A stretch of 64,000 bases of DNA from Mobiluncus curtisii subsp. curtisii ATCC 35241 (GTDB lineage: Bacteria; Actinomycetota; Actinomycetes; Actinomycetales; Actinomycetaceae), in contig NZ_GL385912.1 of the NCBI RefSeq assembly GCF_000146285.1, forward strand, positions 1,534,336 to 1,598,335, in the 5' to 3' direction. Under the pieces are notes generated by a model, which was not told the origin of the DNA, searched no databases, and was given only the letters and a program-made list of their open reading frames with translations. Of this stretch, positions 9,035 through 22,000 are shown piece after piece. Each line of letters begins with the position of its first letter. Position 1 is the first letter of the stretch. A program made the position numbers and the translations under genes.

Positions 9035-9895
9035 GTGCGTATTGCGACTTGGAACGTGAATTCGATTCGCACTCGAGTGAATCGAGTGACGGCGTTCCTG
9101 GAACGTGAAAACATTGACGTTCTGGCGATGCAAGAAATCAAGTGCCGTAACGATCAGTTCCCCACCCTGGCTTTTGAAACTGCTGGCTACCAGGTGTTTG
9201 TCAACGGTCTGAATCAGTGGAACGGGGTAGCAGTGGCGGCACGCCAAGGGATTAGCGCCCACCTGCTGGGCACTGAGTTTTACGGCGCTATCGACCAACC
9301 GTACTTTTCCGTCCCGCCCAAACCGCCCCAGCTGGAACCACGAGTGTTGGGGGTACGTGTGGCCGGGGTGGAGTGCTGGTCCCTCTATGTCCCCAATGGC
9401 CGCGAAGTCGGTCATCTTCACTACCAATACAAGCTGAAATGGCTCGATTCTCTGCGTTCCCACGTGATTCGTACTCTGGATACAGATCCGGAAAGTTTGG
9501 GTCTATACCTGGGAGACTTCAACGTGGCTCCCCGTGACGAGGACGTGTGGGACATGGCGGACTTTGCCGGGGCGACCCATGTTTCCGAACCGGAACGGCA
9601 AGTGTTCGCCAAGCTCCTAGACCCCGACACGGTCGCCGATGCGGTCACCCTCCACGATGACCTTATCGAGGGTCTACCGGGAAACTTGACTGAAATCACG
9701 CGGAAATTTGCCCCCGGTTGGACCTATTGGGATTACCAACGCGCCCGTTGGCGGCGTAACCAGGGCATGAAAATCGACTTTGCCCTGGCTACCCCCCGTC
9801 TGGTTTCTCGAGTGACGGGCGCATATATTGACACAGCCGAACGTGATGGGGAACAACCCTCCGACCATGCTCCGGTAATAGTCGATTTTGAATAG
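9035..9895 (+). CDS. xth: Exodeoxyribonuclease III
   Basis: DNA-repair nuclease of the endonuclease/exonuclease/phosphatase fold that cleaves abasic sites and trims 3' ends. Family motifs are complete: RIATWNVNSIR at the N-terminus, MQEIKC with the metal-binding glutamate, YLGDFNVAP, and the C-terminal SDHAPVIVDF with the catalytic histidine. At 286 residues it has the normal length. The start is GTG at 9035, with GGGAGG 6 bases upstream; the longer reading from 8975 lacks such a site. It appears monocistronic. Confidence 0.92.
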   Translation: MRIATWNVNSIRTRVNRVTAFLERENIDVLAMQEIKCRNDQFPTLAFETAGYQVFVNGLNQWNGVAVAARQGISAHLLGTEFYGAIDQPYFSVPPKPPQLEPRVLGVRVAGVECWSLYVPNGREVGHLHYQYKLKWLDSLRSHVIRTLDTDPESLGLYLGDFNVAPRDEDVWDMADFAGATHVSEPERQVFAKLLDPDTVADAVTLHDDLIEGLPGNLTEITRKFAPGWTYWDYQRARWRRNQGMKIDFALATPRLVSRVTGAYIDTAERDGEQPSDHAPVIVDFE

Positions 9896-10010
9896 ATTCC
9901 GTCAGCCTCCTGATGTTCGGGTTTTCCCTCAGAAATTGCTCCACCCTGCCGATATTAATCGGATAGTGTGGATACTGCATCGTTAATTAAGTTAAGAGGG
10001 AGCAAGAGAT

Positions 10011-13000
10011 TTGGGTATTCTACGTCGTATGACCGTGGCGGGGACAGCGCTGGCTTTGACCCTGATGGGACTGGCTTTGCCTACCACGGCTATAGCGGAG
10101 GACCGTGCCGCTTATCCCGGTGCTATTGACCTACCAGCTTGGATTACCGACGGAAAACGTGAACCGATTAAATCCGATGCCTCCCCTCAAGATAACTGGG
10201 TGGTGACCGGGAAAGTCGTCACCTATCGCTCCGGGGAGCGCGCCGGTGCGAATGATGACCCGGGTGAGAAACTCGTTGCCGGAATCAATGTGTATGCTCG
10301 CTACCAGGCTAATAACGGAGCTTGGTCACCTGTTTTTAAAGCCACTACCAAAGATGCCTCCACAGATTCCAAGACTGGCAGACCCTCGAACTACGCCATC
10401 AAAATGCGCGACTTTGTTGATTACAACGGAGAATTGGGGCAATTCCGTCCCGGTGAGGGCAAAGCTCAGCGCCTACAGGTGTGGATTAACCCCGAACAGG
10501 TTCCAGGGTATCGACTGACTTTCTCGGAGCGTACCGGCGGGGTCGTACAAGGCTACTCCACTCCCAAAGATTTCAACTACCAGTTCAACCAAATGATGCA
10601 GTGGGGATATACTCCATTCGGTAAGTCCACCCAAGTGTCCCAGATGAATATCGGTCTCATTAGAGTCGCAAACTCTGCGGATGAGCTGGACCTTGGTAAC
10701 GGGGTAAATATTGAGCCTTCTTTGCCTAGCGCTTCCGCGAAAAAAACTTTGAAAGGTTACGTGCGCTGGGAGAACCAAACCCTGAACCGGGGAGGTGGCA
10801 ACGCCTATGTCGGGCGTCCCAACATCGAGGATTATCCGGTTAATACTCCAGTCGTAGATTACGTAGTGGTCGCAGCCGTAAAAGATAAAAACGGTGCTGT
10901 TGAAGCCCGCTGCACCACCACTACGGAGGTGCCAAACGACGATGGGAAATCCCCCAACTGGCAAATTAATTTTCGCCAAGACGTCGATGTTAAGAACATG
11001 AAGTTCCAGGTATTCAAAGGGGACTGTCGGCCGGGAAACGTCAGACTCGAAAGATTGCCGATGCGCATGGGTTATTGGAGCCCGTTCCCCACCACGGTAG
11101 ATAGCTGGGGAACCCCGTTGGAGTCCACCCTCGGCAGTGCAAATCGTGGTTGGACCGGACTGCCGGGGACGTGGGCAAATAACGTCCGGGTATTGTTGCG
11201 TCCCCTGCAAATGGAGTTGACCCCCCACGGCACCAATTCGGGTCCGGATGCGGGCACTCAATCTTTCTATGGGGATACAGTCACAGTGGATTACAGCCGG
11301 TTGCCGCTGAACACGCCACTGGTGGCGCGTCTGTACACCGGAAAGTTGAACGATGACGGATCGGGACGTCCTATCGATTCCATAAATTTTAAAGCAACAG
11401 GTGAAAAAGGCACCGGGTCGCTGACTTTTAACACGCCACTGAAGGGCGACACATTTCAGGAATACTGGGTCGACGTGGTTCCCCAGAAGATTGATAAAAA
11501 TCCGGAACTGCAGGTGTTGGCATCCCAAAGTTTCCTGTATAAGCCTATTCGGCTGGGAATTAATAGCGGAAAGGTGAACGAAACTGGAGCTTACACGATT
11601 TATCAGAAAGCTCCGGATGCCACTTCCAGCGGAGTCAAGCTCACTGAGTGTCAGGTGATTTCAAAGGAACCTATCGATGCCACCACGCGGCAAGATTCCC
11701 TGCCTTCCAACTTAAAACGGGACACTTCCGCAGGCAGTAACGGATGTACGTTACAAGGCGTACCGGAGAAATCTGGGACTTACTCGCTGTGGGTCAGGTT
11801 CAACTTTACCGACGGCTCCGGCAAGAATCATACCATCGTGCAATATCTTCCTTGGAAAGTCGCTCCACGTCTAAAGCCGCAGATAGAATCGGGAACTCCG
11901 GATTCGGAAATGAATAAATTCTCTCCGCTGGAAAAATTCCCTGCCATTGGAGTGCCATATTCCGGTTTGGTTTCTCCCTATGCGGATTGGCAAGGTCGGC
12001 ACTTCACCTATCAGGTATTTGATTCTGAACCGGGTGCCAGCAGTGTCGCTCTGGAGCCTGCAGCGGATGGAATGGTTAGTCTGCGGGATGGAAGTGTTGA
12101 TAGTGGGTTAAGGTTTGACCCGGCTACCGGTCAAGTCACCGGCACGACTCAAGCGGGCAAATCCGCCGTTTTTTGGGTGAAAGCTACCGACGAGGATGGT
12201 GGAGTCACCCCTGCTGAAAAGTTTGAGATTCACCCCGGCTCGCCCTTGATTTTGCAGCGCGCCCAGTTGCCCACCGGCTCTAGTGGTAGCGAGTACCAGA
12301 ACGCGAACGGAACCCCGATTGTGATTTGGGTTTCCGGTGGGCAGCCCACGACCGATAAATTGACGGTCAGTGGTGGTCCTGAGCTGTCCCGCAATACCTA
12401 CTCTAATGTTGAAATTCTGGGGATCTATGATGGTGAGAATCACAAGGTAAACACCACCGATATTGGCGGAATAAACTGTTCTACCCAAACTTCGGGCAAC
12501 GGTAAATATATTCTCTGTTCGGGCCAGCCCAAGGTGTCTCAAGTCACCACCTATTACCTGCAGGTGAAATACACAGATAGTGCTGGTCGTACCCTCGACG
12601 GATCCAAATACAACCTGCCCCAGATCAAAGGCCTGTCGACCCTGTCCGGGGCAGAGGGCTGGCTAAAGATGACGCTGCTGCCAAAAATCACAGTTGATAC
12701 TAGCTCTGACCCCAACGTAACCAGTATGGAACTGCCCGATGGTACGAAAGGATTGAGTTACGGACCGCAGGACGTTAAGAAATATCTGTCGGGCGGTACC
12801 GGGAACTTCGCGAATTATACTTTCAGCGCAGCCGGTTTACCGGCTGGTTTAACCATGGACGCCAATGGTGTAATCACTGGTAAGCCTGTGGAAACTACCA
12901 CGCTAAACGGGGCGGCGGTTACGGTTTACCTGCGGGGCAAGGACGGCACCGCGGCGGAACGCTCCTCGACGTCCGTCAACTTCACGCTGCGAATCAAGAC

Positions 13001-16000
13001 TGATTTCAAGGCGGTAAAGGATGTTCTGTCCGCGACAGCACGGGGAGGAAATACCTACACTTCCAGAGAGCCGCTGCTTGACATGAGTTCTGCCGGAATT
13101 ACTGGTGGGGTATCTCCCTACAGTTACAAACTGCAATACAAGTACAGCGAAAACGATGATTGGCAGAATGCCGCCCTTTCCGGGGGGCGCTACCAGGTTC
13201 CCAATGCGGATGGTAACCCTTCCGGTCTGTTGCTGGATAGCAACGGCAAACTGGTGGGGGCAACTATGGGCAAAGACTCTTTCCCTCAGCTGCGGGTGGT
13301 GGTGACCGATGCTGATACAGTTTCTTGCCAACAGGGATGTCCGGTAAACGTCGGCTTAAACCTGAAACGAGTCGATGACCGACGCCCCAGCGTGGTCGAG
13401 GGGGCTTCTCTCACCGTAAACGTAGGGGAAACTGCTACGGGGGCTTTACCGGTAAATGATCCCTCAGGCACGCCCCAAAAATATACAGTCACAGACGCGG
13501 TACTGCCGAGGGGAGTCGCTCTCACAGTTGATGAAGACACTGGAGCCTACACCTTAACTGCAACCCATGAGACGAAAGCAGACAATAGCGGTTCCGTCAC
13601 CCTGTCTGTCACTGGCGCTAACGGCGCGAAAGCTGAGGTAATTTTGCGGGTTCACGTGATGGACCAACGCATCCCGCAGACAAATAATAACGTCGCGATC
13701 AGTCTGGAACAGGGCATTCCAGTTCCTGCTACAGCGAAGGTGTCCGGGGCGGTTGACGCGGCGCATTCTCCCGAAATCAAGTGCTTTGTGCCCGCAAACT
13801 ACGCCTCTGGTGATTGCCCCACTACGGCACAAAAACTGCCCGGACTGGTTGGGGTCACCCTGAAACCGAACGGGACGCTCACCGGCACCCCGGTTAAGGG
13901 CGATGTTGGGGAACACCAGGTTCCATTGAAAGCGTTGGGGGTGAATGGCAAATGGTCGGCTGAGTTTAGCACGACAATGACCGTCTCGCCCTCCACCCTG
14001 GTATTCGAGCCAGGATTGGCGCCGGGTGGTACCACCGGACAGCCTTATGAGTGGACCTTTAGTCCCGCCACCGGCGCCGAGGGTCTCACCAAGCAATACC
14101 TAGTTCTAGATCCGAACGGTCATCCTGTTGACGGTTGTACCGTGAACAACCACGGGAGCAAACCGAAACTCCAGTGTGATGCGAACGCGCTACAGAACAA
14201 GGTAACTTACACTTTGCGAGTGAGTGCTGGAACTGGCGACGTTGCAGTCAACATTGACCGGGCATTTACCCCAGCGATTTATCCACCGCTGAAATTTGGA
14301 AGCTACACCTTGCCCAGTGCCGCCGTTAAAGCGGTATATCGCCGGAATGACGGCAGTACATTCAGTTTCACCGCTGCGGGGGGTAGTGGCAGCTACGGAT
14401 TTAGTTTCCAAGCTGGCTCTAAACACCGGAAAGCTACACCTCCGTCCAGCTGTACCGGATGGGCCTTGTATACCACAAACGATGAGTACTCGGGGCTGTG
14501 TCTGGAATCTGACGGGCGTATCACCGGAACCCCAACTGTGGCTGGAGTTATTGATTTCTCCAAACTGGAGGTCCTTGATAGCGCGCAGCATCGCGCCGGA
14601 CTGCCCACAGATGTAGAGAAAATGCTGGTTATAAACCCGCCACTAGAATTCACTACGCCGTGTGTAAAGCCGACGTCCGGCACCGATTACCCGTGCCAGG
14701 GCGAAAGGAATCAACCGGTCGCAGCGAACGGAAAACTTAAGATTGCCACCGTGTCCGGCGGTGCTACGCCTTACCGCAATCTGCGGGTGGAAGGTCTGGA
14801 GACCTATAACGCCGGAGCCGCTAGCTCAACCCCGAAGTTACGTGCTGAATGGTGTGATGGCAACCAGACATCCAACACCGTCGGAGACATCTGTTTGACT
14901 GGGACGTGGTCCAAGACGATGTCGCCCGGATCCTCCCTGAACATTTCCGTGACCGGGGCGGCAGGACGGACCGTCACGGTGGAAGTATTTATCCCGGTAT
15001 CCACCGACCTGAAATTCACCGATAAGCCGTCCGGTGCTTTGCCCAGGGGAGTGACCCTGGAACAAGCCACCAATGGTGGTAAACCTGGCAATATCAGCGA
15101 TACCGCCTGGGACAGTGTGAAAGATAACGTTAAATCGGGTCTGCCCACTGTGGGTATTAGCTTGGACAAGGACGCCGTAAAGGACGGTAATAGTGGAGGC
15201 GTTCCAGCTTTGGTTAAGGGTGGGGTCGGTCCTTACACTTATCTGACCGTGCCCTGCGACAACACCGATGCATCCGGTAACTGTGCCCTAGGGGACACGG
15301 GTTTGTTCTTGGACAAGTCCACGGGTCAGCTCGTGGGCACTCCGAAACCCGGTACCAGCGCTGCTGTAGTGGTGAGCGTTACCGATTCGGATTCCCCGGC
15401 GCAAACCAAGAAATCCAACCTGGTGTTTTCTATCGCGGATACCCGAAAGCCAGTGGTGCGCGCGACCAAGATAAACGCCGAGGTTGACACCGCTGTGCAC
15501 CAGGTCATACCGGTTAATGACGGCTCCGGGCAATACCGGAGCATCTCAGATTCGGGCAAACCTAGGTGGATGAGTCTCACGCTGACCAATAATGTACTGA
15601 CCGTTACAGGAACGCCCGAGTCAGGCGACGTCACAAGGGCAGATGGCACGTTTAGTGTGCAGGTGACGGATGCGAACGGTAATGTCAGCGAGTCGGCCAC
15701 CATTACTTACACCGTTGAGGATAACCGTGTCCCGGACTTGAGCAGTCTGACGAACGGCTCCAGCAGGGACTTGACTGGAACGGAAGGTCAAGGTATCCAA
15801 GGTTGGACACCCCTGCCTAAAGATGCAGCCGGTTACGGTCCAAAGATTACAAAATGGAAGGTTGAGGGGCTGCCTCAGGGGGTAACCTTCAACCCCGCCA
15901 CCGGCACGCTTTCGCCCAATAAGATTGCTTCTGGTGAATCGGGGACCTACCCCATCACCATTACTGCCACGACCGAAAACGGTAAGACCGCCACCATTGT

Positions 16001-19000
16001 GAAGACACTGGAAGTACGGGCTTCTGACCTGACAGTCACGGAAAGTAAAGTCCAGAATCTGACCGGGGGACAACTGACCAGCCCCGTCACGGTAGCGACC
16101 GTGAGTGGCGGAGCTGGCAACTACGGCTTAGACGTGCAGGGGTTGCCGAATGGCGTTACCGCGGAACTTGATAACAGTGGCAACATTGTACTGAAAGGTA
16201 CAATACCTGCGGGGAATAACGACTTCCCCGTGACGTTTACTGTAAGGGATGCGGACGGGGTGGAGCGGACTCTCACCCGCACCTTGCACATCGGCGCGGG
16301 ATTGTCTGTCGCCAAGACCACCATGCCCACTGCCACCATTGGTAAGGCATATGAGCAGCGCTGCTTGGGAGTTTCTGGGGGAACCGAGCCTTATGGAATT
16401 AGTGGAACTCTGAACGGCTTGCCCGAGGGTATGGCACTGGCGGCAAATGCTGGCGGCAAGGACATTTGCTTGACAGGCACGCCCTCCGGCAACGCAGGAG
16501 CGTTTACGGTTACTTTCACCTTGCAAGATTCTGCCACCAATCCGCCAGCAACCAAAGAGGTGACACTTACCATTCCGGTGAACGACGAGTTCACCGCAAA
16601 CAGACCAACACCGCCTATGGGCAACTTGTATGTGGGCAGTAAAACTACTGACTTTACTCCCACGGAGGGTAAGGGTGACACCTGTTATGGACTGGACGCG
16701 TCTGGAGCGTGCCAGAAAGCCAAGTTTACCTATTCGGCGTCTGGCTTGCCCGCGGGGCTGTCCATTAATCCTCAGACTGGGGTGATTTCCGGTACGCCGA
16801 CGGAGCCGGTAAAGAACCGGGAGATTAGCGTGACGGTAGCTTCCAACGCGCCTGGTGGCGATGCGGTAACCCAAACATTCATGATTACGGTGGCTTCGGC
16901 ATTTTCCAACCCGGAAAATCAGTTCCACATGCCATCTGCAGCCAGCTCAACTAGTCTGGACGGAAACGGCACGGTTAAGAACGACAGCAACCAGGTACTG
17001 TCCGCTCCGGAGATTAAGAAAAACGGACAAGTTATTGCGACAGGAAAGTACTCCATCCATGGCGGTACCCCTGACTCGCAGGGGAACTATCCACTGGGCG
17101 ATACCGGTCTGGCTTTGACTCCGGACGGGAAACTTGTCGGCACTCTCAAACCCGGACAGCCCCTGGCAGCTGGCAACGACGGCACTTTTGGCCTTGGGTC
17201 ATACGCTGTGGTTCTTCAGGATGACGCTGGCGGTGACCAGATTGGTCCTCAGACGATTGCATTTACCGTGACCGATACGCGCAAGCCTGCTATTACGGTA
17301 ACCAGCGCCACTGTTGAGGTCGGGCAAGCAGCCGATATCAGCATTGGGGTGACCGGTGGATCTGGAAAGATTGACACGGTCGAACTAATGAGTTGTAACC
17401 CAGGCAACAACAACGTGAGAGTGGATGGAGCCACAATCAAGGTGTTGGCAGCTGCTTTTACCAAAGGTGGAACTACGGCCTGCCAGGTTAAAATCACGGA
17501 CCACAACGGTCTAGCCAAGACTGAACCGTTCACTATTAAGGTCAACGATAGCCGTCTGCCGAAGTTTAACGCGAGCAATCGGGAACGCTACGCTTGGCAA
17601 GGTCTGGATTTCGCCAAAGTCACTTTGGGGAGTAATACTAAACCGGGCATTCCGGTGATGACGTGGCTGGTCGACCCTGCCACCGACGCTTCGGCAGCGC
17701 CGCTAAAGACAGTAACAATTGCTGGCTTGCCCGAAAATTTCAAAGTTACCTCCCAAAATGGAACAGTTACTGAGAACTCCGGAGCTTACACGTGCAGCAA
17801 CCCAGCAGATTGCACCATTGTGGGTTATGCTGCCAAAAATGTCATCGGGATACCGTTCTTTACCCTCACGATTACGGCAAACACCCAGAACTCGGAGCGG
17901 CAACCGACCAACCTCACCGCCAGAAAGTCGATACCGCTGCGCGTGTTTGCCTCCCCACTCCAGCTAAACACCAAAACTCCTGTCGGTATGATTCGCGGCG
18001 CAGCCAACTATAACTCCCCGATCGGCACAGTCGACTATCTGGGCGGAACCATTACTCCGACTACATCGGCGGGACAGGCTTTTCTCAACAGCCCTAGCGC
18101 CTGGGACGGCACTTACGCCTTAGACAACGCCAACTACGATATTGTGAAGGTCACGGCGTACAACCGCAACGGAACAAGTTCAGAAGTGTCGGGACACGGT
18201 CTGACCATAACCGCCGCAAACTCTGTTGCTGCAGCGATGCCAACGGGAAGCCAGAAGGCGCAAACCTTGACGCTAAGCTCCGCAGGCACTGATGCTATCC
18301 CGCGGGGAACCACGTCCCTGGCGGTCGAACTGAAAGTCACAGATGGACACGGAATTGTGCGTAGCGCCACCGTGAACATTCCGGTGGTGCAAAAGCTGGA
18401 ATGGGCTGGTCCGCCGTTTAATCGTGCCGACTCCACGGTGAAACTGGATACCATCGGGGTGCAAGGCGCACCCTATCCGGCGTATTACGCCCAAGCCAAG
18501 GGTGGGGACGGCAGCTTCAGTACCTCTCTCGCTGAGGAAACTGTTGCCATTCGGACTGCTGTGGATGCTGACGCGAAAGCCAAGTTCAATGGCGGAACCA
18601 GCTATACCGGGTACAAGGGTATTACCCCGGTGTATTGCAAAGCGCAGGGCAAGATTCAATCTGATACTCGCCCGAAGTGCTTCCCCATTCCCGGCTTGGG
18701 CGGGACTATTCCTGCAGATAATGCCTGGAACAATCCGCTGACGGCTGACCATCAGGGTCTGTTTATGCTCTCTAACGGGAAACTCTCCGGGTCTATCCCC
18801 GTAGATGCCGCCACCGGCGTCCATACCGCTCAGGTCTTGGTCATTGACGGCTCCGACCAGCTGATCAAAAAGACTTTCTCTATTAAGGTTGAAAAGAAAC
18901 TGACCCTGACCATAGATAATAATAATGAGTTGCCAAAAGGTAAGAAGGGTGTCTGTTACGGCTCCACCACGGTGAAACCTGATGGCGACGGAAAATGCCC

Positions 19001-22000
19001 CACCACGGGAGACGGTTCCGGGGTTCAGGTTGGCACCTATGGCGGTACCAATGGTATTACCGCGAAGTGTGAACTTATCCCGCAGGTAGCCGGACTTAAG
19101 GTCACCTGTACCGGAGGCAAAGTCACGATTTCTGGTGCCCCGACCCAAACTTATGACGGCAACGCCACTGTCAAAGTCGCCTTGACCGGTGGCGCGGGTC
19201 AGAGTGTGGAAAAGACTGTGCCGTTGTTGATTGAAACTGACATGATTTTCAAAGACCACTCCGCCATTGGCGCCGACGTCAAAGTGGAAACCCAACTGGA
19301 TGGCACGCAAAAAATCGAGGTCAACACCACTGCTGACGGAAACAAATTCCCCAAGGTGAAGCTGGACATTGAGGGAGGGGTGCCACCATACACCTACCAC
19401 GTAGAAAACAGTGATGGTTCAGCGGTTTCACCCGTACCTTGCCCCGCAGGTGTAACAAGCACGACTAGCAAGCCGATAATGTGCTACCCCATCGGCACCA
19501 CCGGTCTGGTTCTAGACTCAGAGGGTAACGTCCACGGCACTCCCATTCCTGGTGGCAATGCGGACGGAAAGCTCGTCGTCGCGGACTCCGACACAACCTC
19601 GCGCACTAAGAAAGCCGCTATCACGGTGAATATTGCCGACCAGCGTCCTCCACAGGTCTACGACCTCACTATTAACACGACTGTAGGTGCAACCTCCTTG
19701 AGTGGTTCTACCCAACTGGTAGCAGAGGATCCGCAAAACCCGACGGTTGACCCCAGCAGCTCGAATTGGACCCCCGAACAAGTCAGAGCTGCGAGTCAAA
19801 AAGGCTTCCACGCCAAAGAACCGGTCAATACGCTGGGAACGGTAAAAGGTTGCTCGGCGAGTTCTCTGCCGAACTGGTTGACGCTCGGATCTAACGGGGC
19901 GATTTCCCTGGTCAATGGCGAGCAAGTTCCGATTGCGGCGGCGGGGCAAACGCTGCGGTTCTGTGTGTGGTACGTAGGTCCCAACGGAGTCAACGCTCCG
20001 AAACCCGCTGTGGTTAGCGTGAACGTCACCGACCAACGCCGCGTAACTATCGACAGTGGAAACGGTGGCACCAAGGAGGTCAAGATTGGTAAGCCGGTGA
20101 ACCCGGACCCAACTACGCTGGTGGAGGCTAAAATCCCAGCTGACATGGTAGGTAACACCAGTAAACCTATCACGGTTAAGAAACTCAACCCCAACGGAAC
20201 CGCTTGTGCCGGCAACGATTGCAAGTTCACCTCTGACAGTGCCGGCTTTACCGACAAGAGTATCGATGGTCTCACCGTCACCGGATTGAACTGCACAGGG
20301 AGCGCCGATCCGCGCAGCTGCTCGGTTACCGTCACAGGCACCCCGACCCCTCAGGCAGCCGGGAATCATCAGCTGTCCTACCAGGTCATCCTGCCTAACG
20401 GGCAGACCCAGATTATTTCCCACACAATTTACATCCCGCCCTACGACCTGGCGTTGAGTGTGGAACCGATGAGCCCGGCGGTCGGGGGACTGGAATATCT
20501 CCAAACGTCCAAGCCCGTTCTGGCTGTGGGAGGTTCAGGCAAATACTGGTTCCAGCTCTGGGATCCGAATTACCCGGTAGCTGACGCTTCTGACCCGAGC
20601 AATAAAGCGAAGGTTGGGAACATGGACTTGGTGACTACTGACAACCAGGTGAAACTGAAGTGGATTCCCACTACGGTCGACCTTGCACAAGCGCAACAGG
20701 GTAACGTTCCGGTCACCATCACCGTGTGGGATAAGGATGCCTGTCACATGCGACCAGCAGACCTGGTTGAGAACAAACCGGGACCGGCTAGTTGCCCCTA
20801 CCAGGTCACCAAGACGGTTAAAATCCCCGTACATGCTGCCCCTGAAACTGCGGAAATTAACGTCCCGGATGTCACGGAAGGCACCCGCACCCCCGCCCCG
20901 TCGGTTTACACCGGCAGCGGCAGACCGGAACTGACACTGCTTAACACTGTGCCGACTGGCAACGAGGACTTATTTGAGTTCGACGCGAACTCGGGTGTCG
21001 TCACCTTGAAAGCGAGCGCGCGTCCCGGCACTTATACCGCTGTGATTCGTCTTACTTTGCCGGGTGTTGCCATCCCGTTTTACCGTAACGTGACCTTTAC
21101 GGTAAAAGAGAAAACCGTCACCGGTCCCACCCCCACCCCAAACCCACAACCCGGCTACGGCTCGAGCGCTGCAGGTAATTCTGGTGCGGTCTATGACGAT
21201 TTAGTGTTACGTCATGGGGGACGTGACCGGATTGGTACGTCTCTGGAAGTGCTGGATTACTTTAGCGAGAGATTCGCTACGCCCAGCTTATCGAAACAGA
21301 ACGCTGTGCCGGCTTACAGCGAGTATGCTGGCAAGGTGAATCGTCCGTGGTCAGATACGGCGGTTTTGGTGCGCGACGATGACTATCCTGACGCTTTGGT
21401 CGCGGGTCCCTTGGCGGCTAACTACAACGCGCCAATTCTGATGACCCCGTCTAAACGGGTCCCGCAGCGAGTTGTGGAGACTTTGCGCAGACACGGATTT
21501 ACGAAAGTTATCCTGGTGGGCAATTCCAGTGCTATCAGTGCCGGGGCGGTATCCCAATTGCAAAATGCTGGCTTCCAGGTGCAGCGCCTGGGCGGTCAGG
21601 ACCGTTACCGAACCGCGGGAGTCGTCGCTGATCACCTGTTGGCGTCACGCGGTCGGGATAAATCCGACGTGTACCTGGCGACCGGTGTCGACTTCCCGGA
21701 TGCTTTGAGCGCATCCTCTGCCGCTATCAAGAATGCCGGTGTGGTGCTGCTGACTCCTCGCCGGACTGTGGATGGAACCAGTCAAGGGTGGATGAACTCA
21801 GCCAAGACTGCGAAGGTAGTCGCAGTAGGTGGACCGGCGGTAACAGCCGCCGAACGGTCGGTGCATCTCGATGAGAAGCAGGTGGGTGCCGACAGGTACG
21901 AAACTGCGCAAAAGGTCGCTTCGGCTTACTTCCCGCCGAATCCGGGACGCATCGCTGTCGCTACCGGCAAGGACTTCCCCGACGCGACCCTGGCAGCGTC

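Noticed and set aside
18273-19400. Long open frame on the minus strand inside the giant gene
   Set aside because: It is antisense to a clearly coding region, has no ribosome site and no family-like sequence. Codon bias of the forward gene produces such frames.
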